From: Streptomyces corallincola
Lineage (GTDB): Bacteria; Actinomycetota; Actinomycetes; Streptomycetales; Streptomycetaceae
Length of the DNA stretch: 64,000 nt
Direction of reading: 5' to 3'
NCBI RefSeq assembly: GCF_019104725.1
Contig: NZ_JAHRXF010000009.1
Location: 100,059-164,058 of the forward strand
Translations under genes and position numbers: made by a program
In this document: one piece after another, positions 35,426 through 44,390 of the stretch
Numbering within the stretch: the first letter of the stretch is position 1
Layout of the letters: each line of letters opens with the position of its first letter
The notes under the pieces: model-generated
Database searches by the model: none
What the model was told of the DNA's origin: nothing
What the model saw: only the letters and a program-made list of their open reading frames with translations

Positions 35426-36556
35426 ATGCGTGTCGTCATCGTGACCGAGTCCTTTCCCCCCGATGTGAACGGCGTAGCCCACTGCGCGCTCCAGACCGCC
35501 CGGCACCTCGTGGACCGCGGCCACCACCCGCTCGTCGTGGCACCGGCCACCGCGCCCGGCACCCCCGCCGGACCCGCCGAGGCACCCTGCCCCGTCGTCC
35601 GCGTCCCCTCCCTGCCGCTCCCCGGCTACCCGCAGGTCCGCGTCGCCCTGCCCAGCAAGCGGCTCGTCGCCGCGCTCACCGAGCACCGCGCCGACGTCGT
35701 CCACCTGGCCGGCCCCTTCGTCCTCGGCGTGCGGGGCATGGCCGCCGCCGCCCGGCTCGGCATCCCCGCCGTCGCCGTCTACCAGACCGACCTCGCCGGA
35801 TACGCCCGCACCTACCTGGGCGCGGGCGAGGCCGCCGCCTGGCGCCGCATCCGCTCCGTGCACGCCGCCGCCGACCGCACCCTGGCCCCCTCCGCCGCCG
35901 CCCGGCGCGACCTGGAGGAACACGGCGTGCCCCGCGTGGCGCTCTGGCCGCGCGGCGTGGACACCGCCCGCTTCCACCCCGGCCACCGCGACGAGGCACT
36001 GCGCCGCGAACTCGCCCCGGACGGCGAGCTGATCGTCGGCTACGTCGGACGGCTCGCCCCCGAGAAACAGGTCGAACTCCTCGCCGCCACCTGCGCCCTG
36101 GACGGTGTCAAGGTCGTGGTCGTCGGCGACGGGCCCAGCCGCGACCAGCTCACCGGCGCGCTGCCCGGCGCGATCCTCCTCGGCCGCCGCACCGGCCACG
36201 ACCTGGCCCGGATCTTCGCCTCGCTGGACGTGTTCGCGCACACCGGCCCGTTCGAGACGTTCTGCCAGACCGTGCAGGAGGCGATGGCCAGCGGCGTCCC
36301 GGTGGTGGCGCCCGCCGTCGGCGGCCCCCTCGACCTCGTGGACCACGGCCGCACCGGACTGCTCGTCCCGCCCCGCGACCCGCACGCCGTACGGGACGCC
36401 GTCCGCGCCCTGGCCGCGGACCCCGCGCTGCGCGCCGCGTACGGCACCGCCGGGCGCGCCGCCGTCGAGGGCCGCACCTGGGCCGCCGTGGGGGACCGCC
36501 TGGTCGAGCACTACGAGGACGTACTCGCCGCCCGCCGCACGGCGGTGGCCGCGTGA
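35426..36556 (+). CDS. GT4-family glycosyltransferase, MgtA/PimB-like alpha-mannosyltransferase
   Basis: The 376-residue protein has the GT4 layout: N-terminal RVVIVTESFPPDVNGVAH, and the C-terminal nucleotide-sugar region with GYVGRLAPEKQVELL and the E-x7-E pattern in GPFETFCQTVQEAMASGVPVV. It is close to GDP-mannose-dependent alpha-mannosyltransferases of actinobacteria. GGCGAG precedes the ATG. It overlaps the next glycosyltransferase by 4 bases, so the pair probably acts in one glycolipid or glycan pathway. Confidence 0.85.
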   Translation: MRVVIVTESFPPDVNGVAHCALQTARHLVDRGHHPLVVAPATAPGTPAGPAEAPCPVVRVPSLPLPGYPQVRVALPSKRLVAALTEHRADVVHLAGPFVLGVRGMAAAARLGIPAVAVYQTDLAGYARTYLGAGEAAAWRRIRSVHAAADRTLAPSAAARRDLEEHGVPRVALWPRGVDTARFHPGHRDEALRRELAPDGELIVGYVGRLAPEKQVELLAATCALDGVKVVVVGDGPSRDQLTGALPGAILLGRRTGHDLARIFASLDVFAHTGPFETFCQTVQEAMASGVPVVAPAVGGPLDLVDHGRTGLLVPPRDPHAVRDAVRALAADPALRAAYGTAGRAAVEGRTWAAVGDRLVEHYEDVLAARRTAVAA

Positions 36557-37728
36557 GCACCCCGCTGCGCATCGTGCGCCTCGCCAACTTCGTCACCCCG
36601 TCCTCCGGCGGGCTGCGCACCGCCCTGCACGAACTCGGCAAGGGATACGCCGCCGCCGGACACCACCCGGTGCTGGTCGTCCCCGGCGACCGCTTCACCG
36701 ACCGGGACACCGCACAGGGCCGGGTGATCACCCTGCCCGGACCGGTGCTCCCCGGCACCGGCGGCTACCGCGTCCTCACCGACCGGCGCCGCCTGGCCGC
36801 ACTCCTCACCGACCTCGCCCCCGACCGCCTGGAGGTGTCCGACCGCACCACCCTGCGCTGGACCGGCCGCTGGGCCCGGCGCGCCCGGGTGCCCGCCGTG
36901 ATGGTCTCCCACGAGAGCGCCGACGGCGTCCTGCGCACCTGGGGCCTCTCCGGGCCGCTGGCCCGGCGCGCCGCCGACACCCTCAACACCCGCACCGCGC
37001 ACGTCTACGCGCGGGTGGTGTGCACCACCGAGTTCGCCGAGCGCGAGTTCGTCCGCATCGGCGCCCGCAACGTCGTACGCGCCCCCCTCGGCGTCGATCC
37101 GGCCGCCCGCCACCCAGGTCTGCGCTCCGCCGACACCCGCGCCCGGTACGCCTCCGCCGGGCGAACCCTGCTGGTGATGTGCTCCCGGCTGTCGGTGGAG
37201 AAGCGGCCCGGAACGGCGCTGGACACGCTGGAGGAACTGCTGCGGCGTGGGCGGCGGGCGGTGCTCGTGGTCGCCGGGGACGGCCCGCTGCGGGCCCGCC
37301 TGGAGCAGCGGGCGCGCGAGCGGAGCCTCCCGGTGACCTTCCTCGGGCACCTCACGGACCCGGCCGCGCTCGGCGCGCTCCAGGCGTCCGCCGACGTCTG
37401 CCTCGCCCCCGGACCGGCCGAGACGTTCGGCCTCGCCGCGCTGGAGGCGCTCGCCTGCGGCACCCCGGTGGTGGCGAGCGCGTCCTCGGCGCTGCCCGAG
37501 GTGATCGGCCCGGCGGGCGTCGCCGCCCCCGACCGGGCGGCGGCGTTCGCGGACGCGGTGGAACTCCTGCTGTCCCGCCCCGAGACCGCCCGCCGCGACG
37601 CGGCACGCGCGCGGGCCGAGCGCTTCGGCTGGGACACGGCCGTGGACGCCTTCCTCGCCGCCCACGACACCACCGCCGTCACCGGCACACCGGGCGTGCG
37701 GGGCCCGGCACGCGAGGGCGCCGTGTGA
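36553..37728 (+). CDS. GT4-family glycosyltransferase
   Basis: The 391-residue protein starts with RIVRLANFVTPSSGGLRTALHELG and has SRLSVEKRPGTALD and the E-x7-E segment GPAETFGLAALEALACGTPVV. The donor is probably an NDP-sugar such as GDP-mannose; the acceptor is unknown. Its GTG overlaps the stop of the first glycosyltransferase (GTGA). A Pro/Gly-rich tail follows the catalytic domain. The convergent pxp operon ends 66 bases to the right. Confidence 0.85.
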   Translation: MSTPLRIVRLANFVTPSSGGLRTALHELGKGYAAAGHHPVLVVPGDRFTDRDTAQGRVITLPGPVLPGTGGYRVLTDRRRLAALLTDLAPDRLEVSDRTTLRWTGRWARRARVPAVMVSHESADGVLRTWGLSGPLARRAADTLNTRTAHVYARVVCTTEFAEREFVRIGARNVVRAPLGVDPAARHPGLRSADTRARYASAGRTLLVMCSRLSVEKRPGTALDTLEELLRRGRRAVLVVAGDGPLRARLEQRARERSLPVTFLGHLTDPAALGALQASADVCLAPGPAETFGLAALEALACGTPVVASASSALPEVIGPAGVAAPDRAAAFADAVELLLSRPETARRDAARARAERFGWDTAVDAFLAAHDTTAVTGTPGVRGPAREGAV

Positions 37729-37794
37729 GACGCCGGTGGACGGGCGGTGCCAGGACCGGTTCGCGTCGGGCGGCATGGCTCGGCGGCCGGTGGG

Positions 37795-38721
37795 TCAGCG
37801 GCGGCGGACAACCCGGAAACGCACCGGAGTTCCCGGACGCGCCTGGGCCGCCGCCGCCAGATCGGCGGCACGGACCACCGCGATCACCGGGTATCCGCCG
37901 GTCGTCGGATGGTCGGCGAGGAACACGACCGGGTGGCCGTCGGGCGGGACCTGGACCGCGCCCGACACCATTCCCTCGCTGGGGAGTTCACCCGCACGGG
38001 CCCGGCCCAGCACGGGGCCCTCGGTGCGCAGCCCGATCCGGTTGGCCGCCGGGGACACCCGGTAGGTCCTGGTGGTCAACTCCCGTACGGCGTCCGGGGT
38101 GAACCAGTCGTCGCGCGGGCCGAGGACCACATGGAACACGAGTTCGCGGGGCGGCGCGGGCCAGGGTACGGCGTCCACGCGGGCGGGCGGTCCCACGGGT
38201 CTGCCGAGCGGCAGTACCGTGCCGTCCGCCAGCGGCGCGGGACCGAGCCCCGAGAGCAGGTCGGTGGCCCGGCTGCCGAGCACCGGCTCGACCGCGACGC
38301 CGCCGGACACCGCGACGTAGGACCGCACCCCGGCGACGGCCGTGCCCACCTCCAGCAGCGCCCCGGCGGGCACCGTCACCGGCACGCCCCAGGGCGCGGG
38401 GCGACCGGCGACCCGTACCGGGCACGGCGCGCCTCCGACGGCCACGGTCACTGCCGAACGCGGGCGCAGGGCACAGCCGTTGACGGTGGTCTCCAGCACG
38501 GCCGCGTCCACCGGGTTGCCGACGAGCCGGTTGAGCAGCCGTGCCGCACCGGGGTCCAGGGCACCGGAGCGCGGCACGCCGAGGTGGGCGTACCCGGCCC
38601 GCCCGCCGTCCTGCACGGTGGTCAGCGCACCGGCGCGCACGACGTGGAGGGCACGGTCGGCCACCGGACTCCCCACGGGCGCGGACGGGGAGCGCCCGTG
38701 GCTCCGCCGGGCGGCGTTCAC
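37795..38721 (-). CDS. pxpC: 5-oxoprolinase subunit C (biotin-dependent carboxyltransferase-like)
   Basis: The 308-residue protein has the KipA/PxpC features: LTTVQDGGRAGYAHLGVPRSGALDP near residue 33 and TEGPVLGRARAGELPSEGMVSGAVQVP near 250. With PxpA and PxpB it cleaves 5-oxoproline to glutamate with ATP. The GTG at 38721 overlaps the pxpB stop. It is the last gene of pxpABC. Confidence 0.9.
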   Translation of the reverse strand: MNAARRSHGRSPSAPVGSPVADRALHVVRAGALTTVQDGGRAGYAHLGVPRSGALDPGAARLLNRLVGNPVDAAVLETTVNGCALRPRSAVTVAVGGAPCPVRVAGRPAPWGVPVTVPAGALLEVGTAVAGVRSYVAVSGGVAVEPVLGSRATDLLSGLGPAPLADGTVLPLGRPVGPPARVDAVPWPAPPRELVFHVVLGPRDDWFTPDAVRELTTRTYRVSPAANRIGLRTEGPVLGRARAGELPSEGMVSGAVQVPPDGHPVVFLADHPTTGGYPVIAVVRAADLAAAAQARPGTPVRFRVVRRR

Positions 38722-39359
38722 GGCTCCCCGACCGGCACGAACCGTACGCGGGTGCCCGGTGCCAGCAGGGCCGCCGGATCGCGGGTGTGGTCCCACAGGA
38801 CCGCCCGCGCCGAGCCGATCAGCTGCCACCCGCCGGGGGACGGACGGGGGTACACCCCGGTGTACGGGCCCGCGAGCGCGACGGCCCCCGCCGGGACGGC
38901 GGTGCGCGGGGTCGCCCGGCGCGGTACGTCGTAGGCGGCGGGCAGACCGGTGAGATAGCCGAAACCGGGGGTGAAACCGCAGAACGCCACGGTGTACTCG
39001 GCCGCCGAATGGATGCGGGCGACCTCCGCCACGGGCACCCCCCAGTGCGCCGCCACGTCCGCCAGGTCCGGGCCGTCGTAGCGCACCGGGAGTTCCACCG
39101 GCGCGGCGGCGGGCGGGGGCGCGGGCGGTGCGGTGAGCAGGGCGAGGCGCGCCGCCCAGGCCGCCGGATCGGGCAGGCCGTCCAGCAGCACGGTACGGGC
39201 CGCCGGAACGATCTCGCGGGCCGGGAGCGTGCCCGCCGCACGGCGCCGCAACAGCTCCGCGTGGAGCGCCCGCACCTGCTCGCCCGACCCGGTCTCCAGC
39301 AGCAGCGCGTCGTCCCCGACGGGCAACGCGACGACCCCGTAGACGAGTTCACCGCTCAT
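38718..39359 (-). CDS. pxpB: 5-oxoprolinase subunit B
   Basis: The 213-residue protein carries the KipI/PxpB signature VAFCGFTPGFGYLTGLP near residue 120 and GGWQLIGSARAVLWD near 175. It also has the N-terminal domain expected of allophanate-hydrolase subunit 1 relatives. The ATG at 39359 overlaps the pxpA stop by 4 bases and its own stop overlaps pxpC, so the three are coupled. Confidence 0.9.
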   Translation of the reverse strand: MSGELVYGVVALPVGDDALLLETGSGEQVRALHAELLRRRAAGTLPAREIVPAARTVLLDGLPDPAAWAARLALLTAPPAPPPAAAPVELPVRYDGPDLADVAAHWGVPVAEVARIHSAAEYTVAFCGFTPGFGYLTGLPAAYDVPRRATPRTAVPAGAVALAGPYTGVYPRPSPGGWQLIGSARAVLWDHTRDPAALLAPGTRVRFVPVGEP

Positions 39360-40144
39360 ACGAAGGACTCCGTCCGTACGCCCGCCGAGGTCAGCGCCTC
39401 CCGCACCCGGCGTGCCAGGTCCACCGCGCCGGGGGTGTCCCCGTGCAGGCACAGCGACCTGGCCCGCACCCGGACCCGCGCCCCGGACAGCGCCACGACC
39501 GTGCCGAACCGGGCCAGGCACACCGAGCGCTCCACGACGGCGTCCGGATCGGACAGCACCGCGCCCGCCGTACCGCGCGGCACCAGCGCACCCGTGTCGT
39601 CGTACGCCCGGTCCGCGAACGCCTCGGGCACGGCGGGCAGTCCGGCCCGCGCGGCGAACTCCAGCACCCGCGAACCGGGCAGCCCCAGCACGGGCAGCGC
39701 CGAACCGGCCAGCCGGACGCCCTCGACCACGGCGGCGGCCTGCTCCTCGTCGCGCACCACCCGGTTGTACAGCGCGCCGTGCGGCTTCACATACCCCACG
39801 CGCGCGCCCGCGGCCCGCGCGAACACCTCCAACGCGCCGATCTGGTAGGCCACTTCGGCGGCCAGCTCGGCGGACGGCACGTCCATCGCGCGGCGCCCGA
39901 AACCGGCGAGGTCCCGGTAGGAGACCTGGGCGCCGATCACCACCCTGCGCTCGGCGGCCAGTTCGCACACCCGGCGCATGGTCGCCGGATCGCCCGCGTG
40001 GAAACCGCAGGCCACATTGGCGCTGGTGACGACCGACAACAGTCCTTCGTCGTCGGTGAGCCGCCAGCGGCCGAAACCTTCGCCGAGATCCGCGTTCAGA
40101 TCGATCGCGGTCAGGGCGGCCGGGGAATCGTCGGAGGTCTTCAT
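39356..40144 (-). CDS. pxpA: 5-oxoprolinase subunit A (LamB/YcsF family)
   Basis: The 262-residue protein has the LamB/YcsF motifs DLNADLGEGFG near the start, SANVACGFHAGDP, and YVKPHGALYN. It is the subunit that holds the 5-oxoproline ring-opening site together with PxpBC. It is the first gene of the operon. The 406-base gap upstream (40145-40550) contains the GntR operator near its right end and otherwise no gene. Confidence 0.92.
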   Translation of the reverse strand: MKTSDDSPAALTAIDLNADLGEGFGRWRLTDDEGLLSVVTSANVACGFHAGDPATMRRVCELAAERRVVIGAQVSYRDLAGFGRRAMDVPSAELAAEVAYQIGALEVFARAAGARVGYVKPHGALYNRVVRDEEQAAAVVEGVRLAGSALPVLGLPGSRVLEFAARAGLPAVPEAFADRAYDDTGALVPRGTAGAVLSDPDAVVERSVCLARFGTVVALSGARVRVRARSLCLHGDTPGAVDLARRVREALTSAGVRTESFV

Positions 40145-40471
40145 GGGCGTCGGTGATCCTGCTTCCGTCGGGACCGGCGGGAGGGATGTCCCTCTCGCCG
40201 GTGCGGGGGGAGTGCCGCTTTCTCGGGCTCCGCATGCCCTTCTCGGGGGCCGGGGCCCCTCCGTCCACTGTCACGCGGTGGCCGGAGTCCCGCGCGCCGG
40301 TACGAGCGTCTGCCCCGGCCTGCGGGGATGCCACCGGGTCGGGGCGCCACCGCGTCACCGGAGTCCGGCCGGGCCGCCCCGGTGCGGTCGTGGTCATGGG
40401 GCACCTCGCAGATCCGGGTGAGTGTGCGGGTGGCGAGCAAGTGCCGTGCGGGGCGCCGGAGTTGTCCAGTA

Positions 40472-40515
40472 ACAGAACCGTAGAGGATCGTTCAACGATC
40501 CTTCAATACCTCTGT
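40472..40515. promoter_or_regulatory. Nested palindromes, probable GntR-regulator operator
   Basis: A perfect 19-bp palindrome, AGGATCGTT-C-AACGATCCT (40484-40502), is nested inside ACAGA (40472-40476) and TCTGT (40511-40515). It lies 49 bases upstream of the GntR/FCD gene, in the same gap as pxpA. Autoregulation and control of pxpABC are inferred. Confidence 0.65.
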
Positions 40516-40550
40516 TGTCCCGTCCGGTGCCCTGCGGTTGAATTCCGGGC

Positions 40551-41258
40551 ATGGCAGAGCAGTTGACGGCACTCACCGACGACCGCGCGCTCCTCGGGCG
40601 CACCAGCACCGCCGAACGCGTCGCCGACATCCTCAGGAGCCGGGTCGCGGACGGTTACTTCCCGCCGGGCACCCGGCTCTCCGAGGACGCCATCGGCGGG
40701 GCGCTCGGGGTGTCCCGGAACACGCTCCGCGAGGCGTTCCGGCTGCTCACCCATGAGCGGCTGCTCGTGCACGAGTTGAACCGGGGTGTCTTCGTCCGGG
40801 TCCTGACCGTCGAGGACGTGGAGGACATCTACCGCACCCGGAGCCTGGTCGAGTGCGCGGTGATCCGGGGGCTCGGCGCGGCGCCGTACGCCCTCCAGGG
40901 GCTCGCGGCGGCCGTCGCGGACGGCGAGAGGGCCACCGCGGGGAACGACTGGAAATCACTGGCCACGGCCAATATCCACTTCCACGCGGAACTCGTCGCG
41001 CTGGCGGGCAGCGAGCGCACCGACGAGGTGATGCGCAGCGTCTTCGCCGAACTGCGGCTCGCCTTCCACGTGGTGGACGACCCGCGCCGCCTCCACGAGC
41101 CGTACCTCGCCCGCAACCGCCAGATCCTCGACGCCCTGCGCACGGGCGACCGGACGGGCGCCGAGGCACTGCTGGAGCGGTACCTCTCCGACTCGCGGGA
41201 ACGGATCGTCGAGGTGTACCGGCGAAGGGTGAGGGAGGACGGCGCCGGGGGTCTGTGA
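40551..41258 (+). CDS. GntR-family regulator, FCD (FadR/VanR) subfamily
   Basis: The 235-residue protein has a winged helix (~20-80, LSEDAIGGALGVSRNTLREAFRLLTHERLL) and an FCD ligand domain (~90-225) with ANIHFHAELVALAG. FCD regulators usually sense carboxylic acids and often bind a metal. It is divergent from pxpABC with a strong palindrome between. It may sense 5-oxoproline or a product; that is inference. No clear Shine-Dalgarno lies before the ATG. Confidence 0.9.
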   Translation: MAEQLTALTDDRALLGRTSTAERVADILRSRVADGYFPPGTRLSEDAIGGALGVSRNTLREAFRLLTHERLLVHELNRGVFVRVLTVEDVEDIYRTRSLVECAVIRGLGAAPYALQGLAAAVADGERATAGNDWKSLATANIHFHAELVALAGSERTDEVMRSVFAELRLAFHVVDDPRRLHEPYLARNRQILDALRTGDRTGAEALLERYLSDSRERIVEVYRRRVREDGAGGL

Positions 41259-41453
41259 GGGGGCGGGCGAGGCTCCAGAGGGAGGGGGGAGGCGGCGGCT
41301 CCGGGCGGTGTCCGCCGGTTCCCGCGCGCCCGTGACGGCCGAGGGTTCCACCGACGCCGCTCGCGCGGTCCCCGCCGTCCCCGCGCGCCCGTGACGGTCG
41401 TCGCCTCTGCGTCGTTTGGGTGGTTGTCAGACCGAGGACCTACTCTGTGCACC

Positions 41454-43019
41454 GTGACTTCGCCCGCATCGACGTACAGCGTTCCGCCGCAGCTCAGCGC
41501 CGGGCCGCGCCCCGCGCCGGGCCCGGCCGCCGACGAGGGCCTGGCCCGTCGGCTGCGCGCCCTGGCCTGCACGGCGCCGCTGCACGACCTCGACGCCCGC
41601 AAGGCCAACCTGGCCGGTGAGTACTCGGTGTACGGCATGGCCGAGGTCGCCCTCGCCGCCATCGACCTCGTCACGCTCAACATGGACTTCGACACCGGCG
41701 CGGACCACGACCAGATAGTGGCCAGACTCGTCCCCCGGATCGCCGCCCAGGCCCCGCGCCGCCCCGCCGCCGAGCACGAGCGGGTGGCCCGCTGGGTGCT
41801 GGAGAACCTGATCAACGTCGGCAGCGTGGACCGCGGCTTCCGCGCGGTCTACGGCACCTTCGCCGCCGACGGCACGTACGTCCGCCGGGACTACGACTTC
41901 AAGCTGATCGAAGAGGTCCCCGGCCCCGGCGGCACCGTCTATCTGCGCACCACCGACGAGGCGGTCAACGTCCTGGTCGGCGCCCTCGACACCGACGTCA
42001 CCAGCGCCCAGATCGCCGCCGAGGTCAAACTGGAGGTGCTGATCAGCCGGGGCCGCCTCGCGGACGCCCAGCTCGCCGCCGAGCAGGCCCGGTACCGCAC
42101 GGTGCAGTACTCCGAGACCCTGCGCCGGGCCCTGGACGCCACCCGGCGCAATGTCCGCGCGGTGGACTGGCTGAGCGCCGTGCCCGACATGATCGCCGAG
42201 GCCCTGGACCACGTCGCCGACCGGTACCGGCACGAGAACGCCATCCTCACCAACATCCGCAAGGCCCGCGACGAGACCGAGGAGCCCGAGCACAAGCGGC
42301 GCGCCGCCGAACTCGTGGACATCGTCAAGGACTGCATCCGCCGCCACACCCAGCTCCAGTCCCGGCTGCTGGAGGCGGGCCCGCTGTTCCGCGCCGAACA
42401 GGACCGGCAGGCGTTCGCCACCCCCGTCGCCACCTCCGGCATCGACCTGTACGGCCATCTCGTCGCACCGGTGCTGCCGCTGCCGCTCGACCGGGCCGTG
42501 CGGGTGACCGACGCCTTCTTCTCGCGCGGCACCGGCCCGCGCACCCCGGTCTCCGTGCGGGTCGCCGACCTCGTGGACATCCTGCTGACCCCGCCCGTCG
42601 AGCGCGAGCACCTCGGCGCCGAGATGCCCGAGCCCGACCTCATCGCCACCCCCGACGACAGCCGCTTCAGCGAGGAACAGCTCGCCGCCGCCACCCGACT
42701 GCTCGACCTGCCGCCCGACGCCCCGCGCCGCCTCTCGGGGCTGCTCGCGGAGGCCCGGCGCATCGGTGACTCCGACAACGGCTCCGACGACTGCCCCGGT
42801 GGCGGCTCAGAACTCGCCTACCTCGTCGCCCTGCTGGCCGTCCACGCGGCCAGCCCGCCCGTCGGCACCGCCTACCGGCAGGGCGAACGCTCGCTGCTGT
42901 TCGCCGTGGACGACGGCACCCGGCTCGACGACCCCGAGTTCGGCGGCGCCGACCTCATCGTCGGCACCGCGCTGCTCGACTCGGCGGGCATGGCGGCCGA
43001 CCGGACGGACGCGGCATGA
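41454..43019 (+). CDS. Uncharacterised protein, candidate kleisin-like partner of the SMC protein
   Basis: The 521-residue protein is largely helical, with long charged helices in the middle (YRTVQYSETLRRALDATRR, AEALDHVADRYRHENAILTNIRKARDETEE) and small domains at both ends. There is no membrane segment and no recognised motif. Its position, first in an operon ending in a huge SMC-like ATPase, and its size resemble JetA/MksF/MukF kleisins; this is inference. TACTCT (41441-41446) stands seven bases before the GTG, suggesting a leaderless start. The stop overlaps the next ATG. Confidence 0.7.
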   Translation: MTSPASTYSVPPQLSAGPRPAPGPAADEGLARRLRALACTAPLHDLDARKANLAGEYSVYGMAEVALAAIDLVTLNMDFDTGADHDQIVARLVPRIAAQAPRRPAAEHERVARWVLENLINVGSVDRGFRAVYGTFAADGTYVRRDYDFKLIEEVPGPGGTVYLRTTDEAVNVLVGALDTDVTSAQIAAEVKLEVLISRGRLADAQLAAEQARYRTVQYSETLRRALDATRRNVRAVDWLSAVPDMIAEALDHVADRYRHENAILTNIRKARDETEEPEHKRRAAELVDIVKDCIRRHTQLQSRLLEAGPLFRAEQDRQAFATPVATSGIDLYGHLVAPVLPLPLDRAVRVTDAFFSRGTGPRTPVSVRVADLVDILLTPPVEREHLGAEMPEPDLIATPDDSRFSEEQLAAATRLLDLPPDAPRRLSGLLAEARRIGDSDNGSDDCPGGGSELAYLVALLAVHAASPPVGTAYRQGERSLLFAVDDGTRLDDPEFGGADLIVGTALLDSAGMAADRTDAA

Positions 43020-43435
43020 GGCGGCCTCCTGCGGTGGAGCACGGCGGGGCGGGCGGGTCCGGCGGGCTCGCGGCGCGGTTGCCGGGGGACGGGGCGCCGG
43101 GTGCGGGTGCGGGTGCGGGTGCGGGTGCGGGTGCGAGGGCGGGTTCCGGTTCCGGTGGCCGCGTGGTCTCCGGTACGTCCGCCCGTGTCGCCGTCGCGTC
43201 CGTGGTCCGGGGAGTTGTGACCCCCCGGGTGGTCGCCGCTGCCGTCTGCGGGGGCGTACGCCGCCGACACCACCCCCGTCCCCGTGACGCCGTATGGCCC
43301 CCGCACGGCCCGTACGGCACCGGGCGCGCGGTCCGGCATCCCGCAGCGGCCCGAGCCGTGTCCGGTCACCCTCCCCATGTCGCCCACCGTGCGGCGCACC
43401 ACCCCCGTTCCACCAGCAAGGAGCCGAAGCCGTGA
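43016..43435 (+). CDS. Candidate Gly/Ala/Arg-rich 139-residue protein
   Basis: The frame starts with an ATG overlapping the stop of the preceding gene (ATGA) and ends in a TGA overlapping the GTG of the next (GTGA), which is the coupling style seen elsewhere in this operon. The product is low-complexity: a GAGAGAGAGA run encoded by GGTGCG repeats (43097-43138), then basic, His/Pro-rich sequence. The next gene has its own AAGGAG site, so this could instead be untranslated spacer. Confidence 0.35.
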   Translation: MRRPPAVEHGGAGGSGGLAARLPGDGAPGAGAGAGAGAGARAGSGSGGRVVSGTSARVAVASVVRGVVTPRVVAAAVCGGVRRRHHPRPRDAVWPPHGPYGTGRAVRHPAAARAVSGHPPHVAHRAAHHPRSTSKEPKP

Positions 43436-44310
43436 GCGAGCACGTCGAGTGGAGCGAGGCGGAGACCCCCGCCGCTCCGGCGACCGCCGCCGTCACCCCC
43501 GCCGACGCCGCCGACGCGGCGCGGCTCGTCGCGTGCGGGCTCCAGCCCAAACTCCAGCCCGCACGCGACCAGGAGTACACCGAGCTGCTGCGTCGGTACC
43601 GCGAGGACCCGGCGTTCGCCCGGCTCGCGGACGCCGTGGCCACCGGGCTCGGCCTCGTGGTGCTGGAGGTGTCCGCGCGTGCGGGCATGGCCGTCACCGC
43701 CGCCGAGGACTCGGTGTTCGCCGTCCGGATGGGCGACTACGCCCGCCGCACCACCGCCGACTCCGGGGACCGGTTCCTGCACGGCCTGGCGCACCTCGCC
43801 GTCGCCGCGCTCGCCTTCCCGCGCCCCGAGGACCTGGCCGACGACGCGTACATCGGCAGGGTCACCGTCAACGGCGTGGACGCCTTCGTCCGGCAGGCGT
43901 GCCGCCGCCTGGAGGAGCGCGCCGAGGAACAGGGCGAGAACACCGACCCGGCGACCGACGCCCCCGGCCTGGAGGCCGCCTGGCGGATCTGGGCCCGGCG
44001 CAGCGCCACCGGCGCCACCAAGGACGCCCGCCGCCCCGCCGCCTCCACCACCGGCATCGTCGCCAAGGCGATGGGGTTCCTCACCGACTCCGGGTTCCTC
44101 CAGCGCACCGGCGACGACCACGGCGGTACGTTCCGCACCACCGCCCGCTACCAGCTCCAGGTGCGTGACCTGGCCGGGACCGCCGCCCTCGCGGAACTCC
44201 TGGACCTCGGGGTCGTCCCGGTCACCGACGGCAGCGCCAGCCTGCTGCCCGCCGACGACACCGACGACCTCGATCTGGTGGCCGACGCGGGACTCCCGTT
44301 CCACTCCTGA
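43432..44310 (+). CDS. Uncharacterised protein, candidate KITE/MukE-like partner
   Basis: The 292-residue helical protein includes DQEYTELLRRYREDPAFARLADAVATGLGLVVLEV, FRTTARYQLQVRDLAG, and TTGIVAKAMGFLTDSGFLQRT, resembling winged-helix DNA-binding or dimer domains. It lies between the kleisin-like gene and the SMC gene, as JetB/MksE/MukE do, and has their general size. This assignment rests on order and composition. GTG at 43432 follows AAGGAG by eight bases. Confidence 0.7.
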   Translation: MSEHVEWSEAETPAAPATAAVTPADAADAARLVACGLQPKLQPARDQEYTELLRRYREDPAFARLADAVATGLGLVVLEVSARAGMAVTAAEDSVFAVRMGDYARRTTADSGDRFLHGLAHLAVAALAFPRPEDLADDAYIGRVTVNGVDAFVRQACRRLEERAEEQGENTDPATDAPGLEAAWRIWARRSATGATKDARRPAASTTGIVAKAMGFLTDSGFLQRTGDDHGGTFRTTARYQLQVRDLAGTAALAELLDLGVVPVTDGSASLLPADDTDDLDLVADAGLPFHS

Positions 44311-44390
44311 GCCCCCGGCCCCCCTCGCCTTCCGACCCGTACCGCCCGTAGCCGCCCCCCCCACCGCACGAAGACTGCCGAGAGTCCGCC

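Noticed and set aside
43097..43140. (GGTGCG)n run as a CRISPR or minisatellite element
   Set aside because: It is a short simple-sequence run of about five units without spacers.
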